This document shows, piece after piece, positions 49,601 to 57,519 of a stretch of DNA of 64,000 bases. Below the pieces are notes generated by a model, which saw only the letters and a list, made by a program, of their open reading frames with translations, ran no database searches and was not told the DNA's origin. Made by a program: the position numbers and the translations under genes. The DNA comes from Dehalococcoidia bacterium. Lineage in GTDB: Bacteria > Chloroflexota > Dehalococcoidia > Tepidiformales > Tepidiformaceae. The DNA lies in NCBI GenBank assembly GCA_022826585.1, contig JAJDUR010000048.1, forward strand, positions 1 to 64,000. The letters run 5' to 3'. Numbering within the stretch: the first letter of the stretch is position 1; the number at the start of each line of letters is the position of its first letter.

Positions 49601-52600
49601 CATCGAGCAGGACCGGGTGCACGCCGAGGCCCGCGCCCTCGATGCCGCCTGGCAGGGCCACCTCCCCGACGGCTTCGCCGTCCCCGCACCACACCCGCTG
49701 GAGCGTCCGGAACTGCGGCCCGAGCTGGATGTTCGCCTCGGCGCGCGCGCGGTAGAACGCCGCCGGGTCCTCCTCCGAGAGCCCGGCCTTCAACGCCTCC
49801 AGGTCCACTCGCTCCCCGGGGCGCGGCGCTCCCCCGCCCGACGCCTGCCCCTCCGCGTGCAGGGTCCAGTCCTCATCCCCGTCCCCTTTGCTGTACACCT
49901 CGACCCGCTCGGCTGCTCCATCGAGCACGACCTGCACCTTGCGGCTGGCGGGGGCCGCCCCCGCCTCCTCGTCCTCCTCCGGCAGGACGAGCGCCGTTCG
50001 TATCTGCAGGTCCTCGACCACCACCGGCCCCTCCCCGTCCGGCGCGGCGGCCGCCGCCGCCAGCGCCCCGTAGAGCGCGCCCGGCGTGATCACGCGCCCG
50101 AACACGCGGTGGTCGTCCAGCCACGCCGGATCGTCGGTCGACATCTCCGTCTCGAAGAGCACTTCGCCCCGGGGCGACTCGTGCCGAACGCCCAGCAGCG
50201 GATGCCCCGTCGTGAGCCGCCGCCGCCGCGGCGCCTCCACCCAGTGTCGCTGTCGCTGGAAGGGGTAGGTCGGCAGCGAGATGCGCCGCCGCTCCTCGCC
50301 CGCGTACAGCCCCTCGAATGAGATGGCGAGCCCCGCCTCGTACGCCTTCGCCACCGCCTCCACGAAACCGCTGTCGCCCGTCTCCTCCGCCTCGGCGGGA
50401 CCGAGCTGGCTCATGACGACGGCCGGCGCGGACGCGCCCGGCCAGTTCATCGACACCATCGTTCCCAGGACCGCCTGCGCCCCCACCTCGATCACAACAT
50501 CCACGCCCAGCGCTTCGAGCGTGTTGATGCACTCGCGGAAGGCCACCGGTTCCCGTGCGTGCCGGCGCCAGTACGCCCCGTCGGCCCTCGCGGTGGGCTC
50601 GACCACCCGGCCCGTCGTGCTGCTGATCAGGTTGATCGACGGTGGCGCGATGTCCAGGTCCGCGAAGATGGCCTCAAGGCCGTCCAGCGCGGGCTCCACG
50701 AGGGCGCTGTGGTAGGCGATGCTCTTTCGCAGCTGCCTCGCCCACAAGCCTTCCGAATCGAAGCGCTCCACGAGCGCCTGCACGTCCTCTTCGGGACCGC
50801 TGACGACCTGCTGTGCTCCGTTGTCCGCGGCGATGCTCACGTCCAGCCCCGAGGAGGCGGCGTTTTGCTCATCCACCGCCGCCGCCACGCGATCGGCCGG
50901 CGCGAACACCGCCGCCATCGCCCCCTTCTCCGGCAGCCCCGCCATCAGCACGCTGCGACGAGCGGTGAACCGCATGCCGTCCTCCAGGCTGTAGACCCCG
51001 GCTGTCTGCGCCGCCGCGATCTCGCCCAGGCTGTGCCCCACCACCGCCTCCGGGCGTACGCCCACGCTCTCCCAGAGCGCAGTCAACGCGCACCCCAGCG
51101 CGTAAACCGCCGGCTGCATCCAGTCGGCATCGTCCAGGTCATGCGCATCGCTTCGCCCGAACATCACCTCGAGCAGGGACTCGCCCCGCTCCTCGCGGAA
51201 CACCGCGTCGCAGCGGTCGAGCACCGCCCGCGCCACCGGCTCGCGCTCATAGAGCGCCTTGCCCATGCCCACCCACTGGCTCGACCCGCCCGTGTACGCG
51301 AACGCCACCCTTGTCGCCGTGCCCGGTCCGGGGCCGGTAGCCGCCTCGGCGAGCGCCTTCAGCCCCTCCCGTAGCGACTCGGCATCGCGGAAGGCCACGC
51401 CCGCCCGGTGGCCGAAGTGGCTGCGCCCGACGCCCGCCGTCCACGCCATGTCGGGAAGAATCTGGCCGGCTGTATCTGCGTCCTCCAGCTCCCCGGAGCG
51501 CTCGTCCAGCCATTCGAGGTAGCGCCCCGCCAGGTCTCCCACCGCTTCGTCGGACTTGCCCGAGAGGGGCAGCAGCCGCGTCGTCCGCGCCTCCCCCGCG
51601 CCGTCCGGCGCCGGCTCCGGCAGGGAAACGATGACGGGACGCGGTGGACCGGAGGTCCAGGCCCGTTCCGCGCCCTTACCGTCGCGAGCGCCATGTCCCC
51701 GCACGAGGACGTGCGCGTTCGTCCCGGACCACCCGAATGCGCTCACGCCCGCCAGCGGCGGCCGCTTGGTAGCCGGCCAGGGCGTCGTCTCCGTCGTCAC
51801 TCGCAGGGGCAGTTGCTCCCAGTCGATCGCCGGGTTCGGGTCGCGGAAGTTCAGGTGCCGCGGGATCAGGCCGCGCTCGACCGCGAGCGTCGCCTTCATC
51901 AAGCCCGCGACTCCCGCCGCCGCCTCGAGGTGGCCGATGTTCGTCTTCACCGATCCGATCAGCAGCGGGTTCGTGTGATCGCGGCCGTGGCGGTAGGCCG
52001 TCCCGATCGCCTGCGCCTCGATCGGGTCGCCCACCGGCGTTCCCGTCCCGTGCGCCTCCACGTAATCCACGTCCGACGCCTGCGCGCCTGCCCGCGCAAG
52101 CGCGTCTTCGACGACGCGCTCCTGCGCCTCGCCGCTCGGGACCGTGAGTCCGGGCGTGGCGCCGTCCTGGTTCACCGCCGACCCCGCGATCACGCCCCAG
52201 ATGCGATCCCCGTCCGCCTCCGCCTCGCTCAGCCGCTTCAGGACCACGATCCCGCAGCCCTCGCCCCGCACGTACCCGTCCGCGGCGGCGTCGAATGTCT
52301 TGCACTGGCCGTCCGGCGCCAGCATCCCCGCATTGCCGCGCAGCTCGGTCAGCCGCCCCGACACGATTGCGTGGACGCCGCCGGCCAGCGCCAGGTCGGC
52401 TTCGCCCCGCTGCAGCCCCACCACCGCCTGGTGAACCGCCACCAGCGACGACGAGCAGGCCGTGTCGACGGCCATCGCGGGCCCGTGCAGCCCCAGCGCG
52501 AAGGCCACGCGCCCGATGGCCGTGTTGAAGGACGTGCCGCTGACCGAATAGAGGCTGGTGATCGGCTCCGCCGAGTCGGTCGAGTCCATGATCAGCCACC

Positions 52601-53048
52601 GGTAGTCGTAGTTGCTGATCCCCGCGTAAACCCCCGTCCGGCTGCCCGCCAGCCCCTCCGCGTCGATCCCCGCATCCTCCAGCGCCTGCCAGCTCGTCTC
52701 CAGCATCATCCGCTGCTGCGGGTCCAGCAGTTGCGCCTCGACCGGCGAGATGCGGAAGAAGGTCGCGTCGAACTGGTCGATGCCGTCGACGTAGGCGCCG
52801 AAGCGGCAGGCTTCGTGCTGCACGTCCGCATCGGGGAACAGCTGGCCGATGCGCCCCTCCCCGGAGCCGGGGACGCCCTCGATAATTCCGCTCTCGCCCG
52901 CCTCCAACAGCCGCCAGAAGGCGTCCAGGTTCTCCGCCCCCGGGAAGCGGCAGGCCATGCCCACGATCGCGATGGGCTCGTCCCTCGGAACCGCTGCTGC
53001 CTCGTCTTCTGCCATCCGCTGCTCCCCGGCGGGCTCCCGCCCCGCCAC
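43608..53048 (-). CDS. Type I highly reducing polyketide synthase: KS-AT-DH-cMT-ER-KR-ACP-KS(AT-less)
   Basis: KS1 VDTACSSSLVAVH/EAHGTGT/NIGHLEA (~52980-51690); AT VVGHSLGEIAA (~51310-50440); DH DDHRVFGRVITPG..HPVLLDGLLQ (~50210-49320); cMT VLEVGAGTGSAT (~48630 on); ER IHAAAGGVGLAAVQLA (~47440-46530); KR VTGGLGGIGCAVAGWL (~46500-45860); ACP DLGMDSLMAVELRNR (~45600); KS2 VDLACAGSLVAVH (~45390-44080). Start at 53048 or 53015. Confidence 0.95.
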   Translation of the reverse strand: MAGREPAGEQRMAEDEAAAVPRDEPIAIVGMACRFPGAENLDAFWRLLEAGESGIIEGVPGSGEGRIGQLFPDADVQHEACRFGAYVDGIDQFDATFFRISPVEAQLLDPQQRMMLETSWQALEDAGIDAEGLAGSRTGVYAGISNYDYRWLIMDSTDSAEPITSLYSVSGTSFNTAIGRVAFALGLHGPAMAVDTACSSSLVAVHQAVVGLQRGEADLALAGGVHAIVSGRLTELRGNAGMLAPDGQCKTFDAAADGYVRGEGCGIVVLKRLSEAEADGDRIWGVIAGSAVNQDGATPGLTVPSGEAQERVVEDALARAGAQASDVDYVEAHGTGTPVGDPIEAQAIGTAYRHGRDHTNPLLIGSVKTNIGHLEAAAGVAGLMKATLAVERGLIPRHLNFRDPNPAIDWEQLPLRVTTETTPWPATKRPPLAGVSAFGWSGTNAHVLVRGHGARDGKGAERAWTSGPPRPVIVSLPEPAPDGAGEARTTRLLPLSGKSDEAVGDLAGRYLEWLDERSGELEDADTAGQILPDMAWTAGVGRSHFGHRAGVAFRDAESLREGLKALAEAATGPGPGTATRVAFAYTGGSSQWVGMGKALYEREPVARAVLDRCDAVFREERGESLLEVMFGRSDAHDLDDADWMQPAVYALGCALTALWESVGVRPEAVVGHSLGEIAAAQTAGVYSLEDGMRFTARRSVLMAGLPEKGAMAAVFAPADRVAAAVDEQNAASSGLDVSIAADNGAQQVVSGPEEDVQALVERFDSEGLWARQLRKSIAYHSALVEPALDGLEAIFADLDIAPPSINLISSTTGRVVEPTARADGAYWRRHAREPVAFRECINTLEALGVDVVIEVGAQAVLGTMVSMNWPGASAPAVVMSQLGPAEAEETGDSGFVEAVAKAYEAGLAISFEGLYAGEERRRISLPTYPFQRQRHWVEAPRRRRLTTGHPLLGVRHESPRGEVLFETEMSTDDPAWLDDHRVFGRVITPGALYGALAAAAAAPDGEGPVVVEDLQIRTALVLPEEDEEAGAAPASRKVQVVLDGAAERVEVYSKGDGDEDWTLHAEGQASGGGAPRPGERVDLEALKAGLSEEDPAAFYRARAEANIQLGPQFRTLQRVWCGDGEAVGEVALPGGIEGAGLGVHPVLLDGLLQVMGAARTLSGAEGDDTYLPFAWDRFWAAGPLPERVVCHARMREAGGDGEEERPTAPREALSGDLRIYTPDGIEIGGLDGYTAKRASRAALLSGTEGVQELLYEVIWEDHPLPPGIVPADFLPAPLGVAAEWRPYAEYLREENVEPEGRAALLADLERMAWSMAFTALERLGWERKAGETVEPEVLRERLQVQEVHGKLFRRMCEMLATAGVLEEAGDNFVVKVGAGDPLPERLPADAIAFADEITGLYEHGTTEIGLFRRCGAALAEVLIGEADPLTLLFGSGDPTPADLYKLAPFARASNRMLADAVTELLRDLPEGRRLRVLEVGAGTGSATAVVLPELPEGRYDYTYTDISAGFFAEAETLFGGSEASIDYQALDIEKDPIEQGFDPHGYDLVIASNVLHATRFLNETLENCRALLAPSGLLVALETMRGLRWMDMTFGQLDGWWRYADDYRPDHALVGPDVWKRALGEAGFVEAEVLGPDSVNRPDRGIIVARGPEEVLEPAGAWILAADGGGAAEKLAAELAAHNQTVVPGPEDAESRDSWRALAEGLPDDIPLHGAVHLVALDGHGADSTTTELAEDAQRATASALALTQGLADADAMPAKGVWFLTRGGQVLEREREGELAGALLWGFGKVAEREAPQLEPRLIDLDPGTETSPADIVNELLYPDEETHIAYRSGYRQAARLVRLADVPARLPLPEQTGWTIKPDAGGALEQLRIEPLPERPLQPREVRVAIEALGLNFRDMFVALGTFEDELGGELCGRVIEVGDEVSTVAVGDRVAGLGLATFRSEAVVVEDLIVKVPEGIPLDALATFPMAFVSAALSFEYAQLTAGDRVLIHAAAGGVGLAAVQLAQVAGAEVFATASAPKQAYLRSLGVEHVFDSRQTAFAEQILEATDGEGVDVVLNSLTGPGFIDASLSCLKEGGRFAEMARVDNFTEEEMAAARPDVSYSILTVEILKEEEPAIPGAALRRVMERVEAGELAPLNRIRWPLAESEAAIKYMRAARHIGKIVLTNSALETGELRGDRTYLVTGGLGGIGCAVAGWLADRGAGVIVLNGRRDPDAEAVEAIAALRARGVRLEVELADVTDSEAIDAMLARIDESLPPLAGVIHSVGVLSDAALTNQTWESFEDVLWPKVLGAWHLHRATLDRDLDLFVLFSSVAGVLGNPGQANHSAANAFLDQLAGHRRALGLPGQAIAWGAWEGIGEAEEQRQRIGRQLEAVGTGWINSQQGLQALERLLRQDATTGLVASLDWQVFSENIEQRSPLLEHLLASTEGGDEGGDSQADLLAGLRYASPEDREQALITFLQGELQAVMRLATAPLPSVDFADLGMDSLMAVELRNRMNRAFDGEYVASNTIVFDYPSVAGLARHLAEELGDTSEAPAPSTEPAPAARRSAVEAGEGIAIVGMACRFPGGEDLDAFWELLESGGSAVTDGRRDAGAWDGVAGDPKAESAMYRRGGFLNRLDEFDASFFRIQPIDARAMDPQQRLLLETSWGAIEDAGMDPDGLKGSRTGVFAGLGNGEYRRVVAAAGREDSYYGTNTGVAVGRVAFALGLEGPAVPVDLACAGSLVAVHQAVVALERGEIDLALAGGANAVLATSTMRFLDEAGMLSTSGRCAPFDASADGYVRGEGSGMVMLKRLSDAEADGDRIWGVIRGSAVNQNGAGLGLTVPSGPAQVRAIEDALSRAGVAPADIDYLEAHGAGTEMGDAAEMNAVTAVFGRGREADQPLLMGSVKTNIGHLESAASVAGLIKTVLAMKRGVIPRHLHFENPNPEIDWERAPVEVTVEATTWPANPERPPLAAINAFAISGANAHLVVEGYNEPEAAVSAEGEDAAAGTEASATRFLPLSARSEGALRALAARYLGWLEGRSADLAAAGSATDALLSDMAYTASVGRRHFAHRVGLTFRDAASLREGLEALASADNPVAPDRSEEGSGVAEEAARAYEEGLDVDFASLFAGEKRRRIALPGYPFERRRFWVQPKNA

Positions 53049-53251
53049 CGGCCCGCGCGCGACTCACGCGCGGCGATCGGACCATAGCACGCAGCGTAGC
53101 CGCACTCTGTGGGTTGGCCTACCCCCGAGCCGGGGAGACGCGTGACGCACACCCTCGAACGGGACCCCCGCCTCCCACGAGAAAGGCCCGCCTGGAGATC
53201 GCCACGACCGTCCGCGTCGGCCTCCCGCCCCGTCCGCACTGTTCATGACCC

Positions 53252-54079
53252 TTACCGCACGAACGTGTCCGCCAGCAGCCAGATAGCCACCAGCAGGAGC
53301 ACTGTCGAGAGGGCGCGGAGGATGACGGCGCCCCGCACCCGCAAGGCCACTCGCGCCCCAACCTGCGCGCCCACCACGGCGCCGGCCGCGATCAGCCCCG
53401 CCCGCGTCAGGTCCTCTTCCAGCTGGAGTCCTCCCGTCACGAGGTGAAACGTCGCCGCCGCCAGTGCGATCAGCGCGTAGGCGAACTGGCTCGTGGCGGT
53501 GGCGATGTGCACCGGGAATCGCAGGACGATCGTCATGAGCGGCACCTGCAGGACGCCGCCGCCCGCCCCGAGCAGCCCGGAGACGAACCCCATCGCTCCC
53601 GCGATCGTCAGGCCGTGCCAGAGGCGGAAGGTGTAGAAGAAGTTCTGGCCGCGCCGGTCCCGGATGCGCCGGGAGACCGCCCCCCGTCCCGTGATCGGTT
53701 CCCGGTAGCCCCGGAACGGCCTTCGCACGATGAGGTGCGTCGCCACTCCCGCCAGCGCCACCGCGAACACGATGGCAAAGGCCTGCCGCGGGATGACGCC
53801 GACCAGCAGCGCTCCCCCGATCGCCCCCGGGATGGCCGCCAGCGCCCACCACAGCCCGCTGCGGTAGTCGATGCGCTGCTGCCAGGCGTAGGCCACTGCC
53901 CCGGAGGTCGCGTTGGCGAACACCACGGAGAGGGAGATGGCCGTGACCGTGGCCGCATCGCGTTCGGGGTAGGCCACCAGGAGGATGGGGACGAGGAGGA
54001 ATCCGCCTCCCGCCCCCACCACCGCGCCGAACACCCCCACCCCCAGCCCCAGGAGGACGAGCAGCAGCGCCTCTAGCAC
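53252..54079 (-). CDS. TauE/SafE-family sulfite exporter-like permease
   Basis: LGLGVGVFGAVVGAGGGFLLVPILLVAYPERDAATVTAISLSVVFANATSGAVAYAWQQRIDYRSG; second repeat GFVSGLLGAGGGVLQVPLMTI. GTG 54079. Confidence 0.9.
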   Translation of the reverse strand: MLEALLLVLLGLGVGVFGAVVGAGGGFLLVPILLVAYPERDAATVTAISLSVVFANATSGAVAYAWQQRIDYRSGLWWALAAIPGAIGGALLVGVIPRQAFAIVFAVALAGVATHLIVRRPFRGYREPITGRGAVSRRIRDRRGQNFFYTFRLWHGLTIAGAMGFVSGLLGAGGGVLQVPLMTIVLRFPVHIATATSQFAYALIALAAATFHLVTGGLQLEEDLTRAGLIAAGAVVGAQVGARVALRVRGAVILRALSTVLLLVAIWLLADTFVR

Positions 54080-54269
54080 GCACGCCTCCCCGAGCGAGCC
54101 GCGAAGCGTCCCTCGCGCCCGCGACCCGTCATGCCTGAACGATACCCCTGTCCCAGCCGCCGCCCCCAACCGCCGCCGCTCCGCCCTCCCCTACCCCACG
54201 CGGGCACGCCGGGCCGCTAGAATGCGATTACGTTGAATACAGCCGGGAATGCCCGGCCAGGGGGGAATC

Positions 54270-55370
54270 ATGGCAGCGCGAGTCGTAATCTCCGCCGACA
54301 GTCACACCGAGAGGTTCCTCGACCTCTCCGAGTACATCGAGCCCAAGCACCGCCCCAGGATGGATGAGCTCAACAAGCGCGACGAGGAGCGGCTGCAGAA
54401 GATCCTCGCGAACATGCGCGCGCGCGGGCAGGAGACCTCCTACTCAGGGCGCACGAACACCATGGAAGAGTTCCGCATCACCGTCGATCTCGGCGACCGC
54501 ATGAACGCCATCACCAGCGACGGCGTCTGCGCCGAGGTCGTGATCGAGCGTGGCGGTTCCCGCGCGCCCGACGTCGAGTTCGTGCGGGCTTGCAACAAGG
54601 CCTACTACCGCTGGTTCGCTGAGCACTTCGCCGACGAGGCGTACCGCTTCATCGGCGTGGCCGCCATCACCATCGCGGAGATGGACAGGGCCCTGGAGGA
54701 GCTTCGCGAAGCCCACGATCTCGGCTTCCGCGCCCTCATCCTGCCCGGCTCTCACTACTGGTTCCCCGGCGCCCTCCCCTTCCACGACCGCAGCTACGAC
54801 CCGCTCTGGGCGCAGGTGCAGGAGATGGGCATGCCCGTCCTCTTCCACCCCGGCTTCGGCCGCGAGAATCCCATCCTCGAGGCCGACCCCGACAGCCAGG
54901 TCTTCAAGTACGGTCCCCTCACGACCCTCGAGCTTCGCGCCGCCCTCAAGCACTTCCTGCTGGGCGGCATCGCCGAGCGCTTCCCCGACCTCAACTTCGG
55001 CTGGGTCGAGGCCGGCAGCCTCTGGGTTCCGCCCCTGCTCGACGAGTACGACGCGCTGGTCAAGCGCCGCCCCGGCGGCCAGAGCCAGGAGCTGCTCCCG
55101 AGCGAGCTCTTCCGCCGCCAGGGCTTCTGTGCGGGGCCGCTCACGAAGTCGGAGGTCGACGCCCGCCATCGCCTCGGCATCGACAACCTCATGTTCGGGA
55201 CGGACTACCCCCACCCCGAGGGCACCTTCCCCAACACGCAGTCGATGATCGACGAGATGTTCGAGGGCGTCAGCGACGAGGAGACCCACAAGATCCTCGC
55301 CTCCAACGCCGCGCGTGTCTTCAACCTCGACATCGGGCGGCTGACCAGCTCGACCGTCGCGGTCGGCTAG
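54270..55370 (+). CDS. Amidohydrolase_2-family metal-dependent hydrolase
   Basis: VVISADSHTERFLDLSEYIEPKHRPRM; GFRALILPGSHYW; VLFHPGFGRENP; DNLMFGTDYPHPEGTFPNTQ; ILASNAARVFNLD. Confidence 0.9.
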   Translation: MAARVVISADSHTERFLDLSEYIEPKHRPRMDELNKRDEERLQKILANMRARGQETSYSGRTNTMEEFRITVDLGDRMNAITSDGVCAEVVIERGGSRAPDVEFVRACNKAYYRWFAEHFADEAYRFIGVAAITIAEMDRALEELREAHDLGFRALILPGSHYWFPGALPFHDRSYDPLWAQVQEMGMPVLFHPGFGRENPILEADPDSQVFKYGPLTTLELRAALKHFLLGGIAERFPDLNFGWVEAGSLWVPPLLDEYDALVKRRPGGQSQELLPSELFRRQGFCAGPLTKSEVDARHRLGIDNLMFGTDYPHPEGTFPNTQSMIDEMFEGVSDEETHKILASNAARVFNLDIGRLTSSTVAVG

Positions 55371-55395
55371 GGACGGTCCCGGAGACGGCAACAAG

Positions 55396-55425
55396 GCCCC
55401 GGCCGGAACCACGGCCGGGGCTTTT
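55396..55425 (+). terminator. Rho-independent terminator
   Basis: GCCCCGGCCG-GAACCA-CGGCCGGGGC-TTTT: perfect 10-bp stem plus T4, 26 nt after the amidohydrolase stop. Confidence 0.88.
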
Positions 55426-55439
55426 CGTGCCATGCCCGA

Positions 55440-56342
55440 TCAGGAGAGCCGGCGGGCGTAGGGGTTGATCGCCGCGTTGATGGCATCGGCAAGCAGGTTC
55501 AGGCAGAGCAGCAGGAAGGCGAGAATGGCGCCCGGGAAGACCGGATACCACCATGCGTGCTGGAGGTACGGCCGGCTGTCGTTGACGAGCCCGCCAAGCG
55601 ATGGCGTCGGCGCCTGTTCGCCGAGTCCGAAGTAGCCCAGGGCCGCCACGATCAGCACCCCGCTCGCGATCGCCAGCGCCACCTGCGTGAGCAGTGGCGG
55701 CAGCGCATTGAGCACGATGTGCCGGAAGATGATGCGCGGCGTGCTGGCCCCGAGCACCTGGGCCGCCAGCACGTAGTCCTTGTTCCGCTCGCCCAGCATC
55801 TGCGCGCGCGCCAGGCGCGTGAATCCCGGGATGGCGAAGACCACGATCGCGATCCCGATGTTCTCGAGGCCCTGGCCCAGGATGGTCAGGATGGCGAACG
55901 CGACCAGCAGGCCGGGGAAGGCCAGCAGCGCATCCACTAGGCGCATCACGAACGCATCGGCCCACCCCCTGACGAACCCCACGGTGAATCCCGTCATGGT
56001 GCCCAGGACGGCCCCCGTCAACACCGCAAGGAAACTCAAGGTGAGCGCGGTCTGAAGCCCGTGGAGATTGCGGGAAAAGAGGTCGCGCCGCAGCTCGTCG
56101 GTGCCGAACGGATGGTTCCAGGAGGGCGACAGGAGCCTCGCGGAGGCGTCCTGCGCGATCGGGTCGTGCCAGGCGATGAGCGGGGCCGCAACGGCGGCCA
56201 CGACGATGACGAGCAGCCCTCCAACGGCGATCGCCCCCTGCGGGTTGCGAAGCAGGCGGCGCAACGTGTCCGCCCACATCGACTGGGTGACGCGCGACCT
56301 GAACGTGGTCAGACCTTCCTGGCCGGTCGCCGCAACGCTCAT
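55440..56342 (-). CDS. Peptide-type ABC transporter permease (DppC-like)
   Basis: HPFGTDELRRDLFSRNLHGLQTALTLSFLAVLTGAVLGTMTGFTVGFVRGW; LLCLNLLADAINAAINPYARR. Confidence 0.92.
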   Translation of the reverse strand: MSVAATGQEGLTTFRSRVTQSMWADTLRRLLRNPQGAIAVGGLLVIVVAAVAAPLIAWHDPIAQDASARLLSPSWNHPFGTDELRRDLFSRNLHGLQTALTLSFLAVLTGAVLGTMTGFTVGFVRGWADAFVMRLVDALLAFPGLLVAFAILTILGQGLENIGIAIVVFAIPGFTRLARAQMLGERNKDYVLAAQVLGASTPRIIFRHIVLNALPPLLTQVALAIASGVLIVAALGYFGLGEQAPTPSLGGLVNDSRPYLQHAWWYPVFPGAILAFLLLCLNLLADAINAAINPYARRLS

Positions 56343-57283
56343 CGGACCCTCACCCTCGGGTCGACGAACCCGTAGATGATGTCGGCCAGCAGGTTCGCGG
56401 TCACGAAGATGACGACGAGCAGGACCAGCACGCTCTGCACCACGAGGTAGTCCAATCGCTGGATCGCTTCCACCACCACCCGGCCCAGCCCCGGCCGCGT
56501 GAAGACTGCCTCGATGATCACGACCCCGGTCAGCACTTCACCCACCTGCAGCGCCATGATCGTGATGACGGGAATGAGCGAGTTGCGGAGCGCGTGTCGC
56601 ACGATCACCGTGCTCTCTCCGAGTCCCTTCGCCCTCGCCGTGCGGACGAAGTCCTGGCCGATGACGTCCGTAATCGTGGTTCGCGTGTAGCGGGCGAGCA
56701 CCGCGCTAATGGGCAGCGCCAGCGCGATCACGGGCAGGGCGAGGTGGTGCAGCGAGTCCACCGGGTCGTCCAGGATCGACACGCGGCCCAGGGAGGGGAA
56801 CCAGCTGAGCTCGGCCGCGAAGACCCAGAGCAGGATGATGCCCGTCACGAAGCTGGGAACGCCGACCGCCACCATGGTGTAGCCGGAGAGGAGCCAGTCC
56901 CACACGCTTCTGGGCTTCACTCCTCCCATGATGCCGAGCGGAATGCCGAGCAGGATGGCCACGACGTAGGCGGCGATCCCAAGCTCCAGCGTGGGGGGAA
57001 AGTTGATGGAGAACAGGCGGCTCACGCTCAGTCCCGTGTGGAAGGAGTACCCGAAGTCCCCCTGCACCAGGTCGCCCAGCCAGCGCACGTACTGCTCGGG
57101 CCAGCTGTCGTGCAGGCCGAGCTGGTCCCGGATGGCGTAGAGGTCCTCCGCCGTGGCTTCCTCGCCCGCGATTACGAGCGCGGGGTCTCCCGGAATGATC
57201 CGCAGCACCAGGAATGCGATGACCGTCCCCAGGAAGAGGATGGGAATGGTCTGCACCACCCGGTTCACGATGAACGGAGCCAT
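56339..57283 (-). CDS. Peptide-type ABC transporter permease (DppB-like)
   Basis: MAPFIVNRVVQTIPILFLGTVIAFLVLRIIPGDPALVIAGEEAT; DFVRTARAKGLGESTVIVRHALRNSLIPVITIMALQ. 4-nt overlap with the next gene. Confidence 0.92.
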   Translation of the reverse strand: MAPFIVNRVVQTIPILFLGTVIAFLVLRIIPGDPALVIAGEEATAEDLYAIRDQLGLHDSWPEQYVRWLGDLVQGDFGYSFHTGLSVSRLFSINFPPTLELGIAAYVVAILLGIPLGIMGGVKPRSVWDWLLSGYTMVAVGVPSFVTGIILLWVFAAELSWFPSLGRVSILDDPVDSLHHLALPVIALALPISAVLARYTRTTITDVIGQDFVRTARAKGLGESTVIVRHALRNSLIPVITIMALQVGEVLTGVVIIEAVFTRPGLGRVVVEAIQRLDYLVVQSVLVLLVVIFVTANLLADIIYGFVDPRVRVR

Positions 57284-57519
57284 GTCCCTCGCTCTCCGGC
57301 CCTGCCTGTGGGCGCTGCACGGGCGCGCGATGGCGCCGTGAGCATACACAGACCGGCACCCGGACGGTCCGGGCGCCACGGGCGCGCAGCCCGGCCCCCG
57401 GGGCCATGTCGGAGGGGTATAGTACCGGCCACGCGTCAGAGGCCGCGCAGCCGGCGTTCGTTCTGAGCGCCGCCCGGCTGGCGCTGGGAAACACGATTGC
57501 GACCACGAGGGAGGTTCCC

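Noticed and set aside
43506-50321. 2271-aa plus-strand ORF opposite the PKS gene
   Set aside because: Arg/Pro/His-rich shadow ORF typical of high-GC antisense frames; no domain motifs, while the minus strand carries unambiguous PKS domains.
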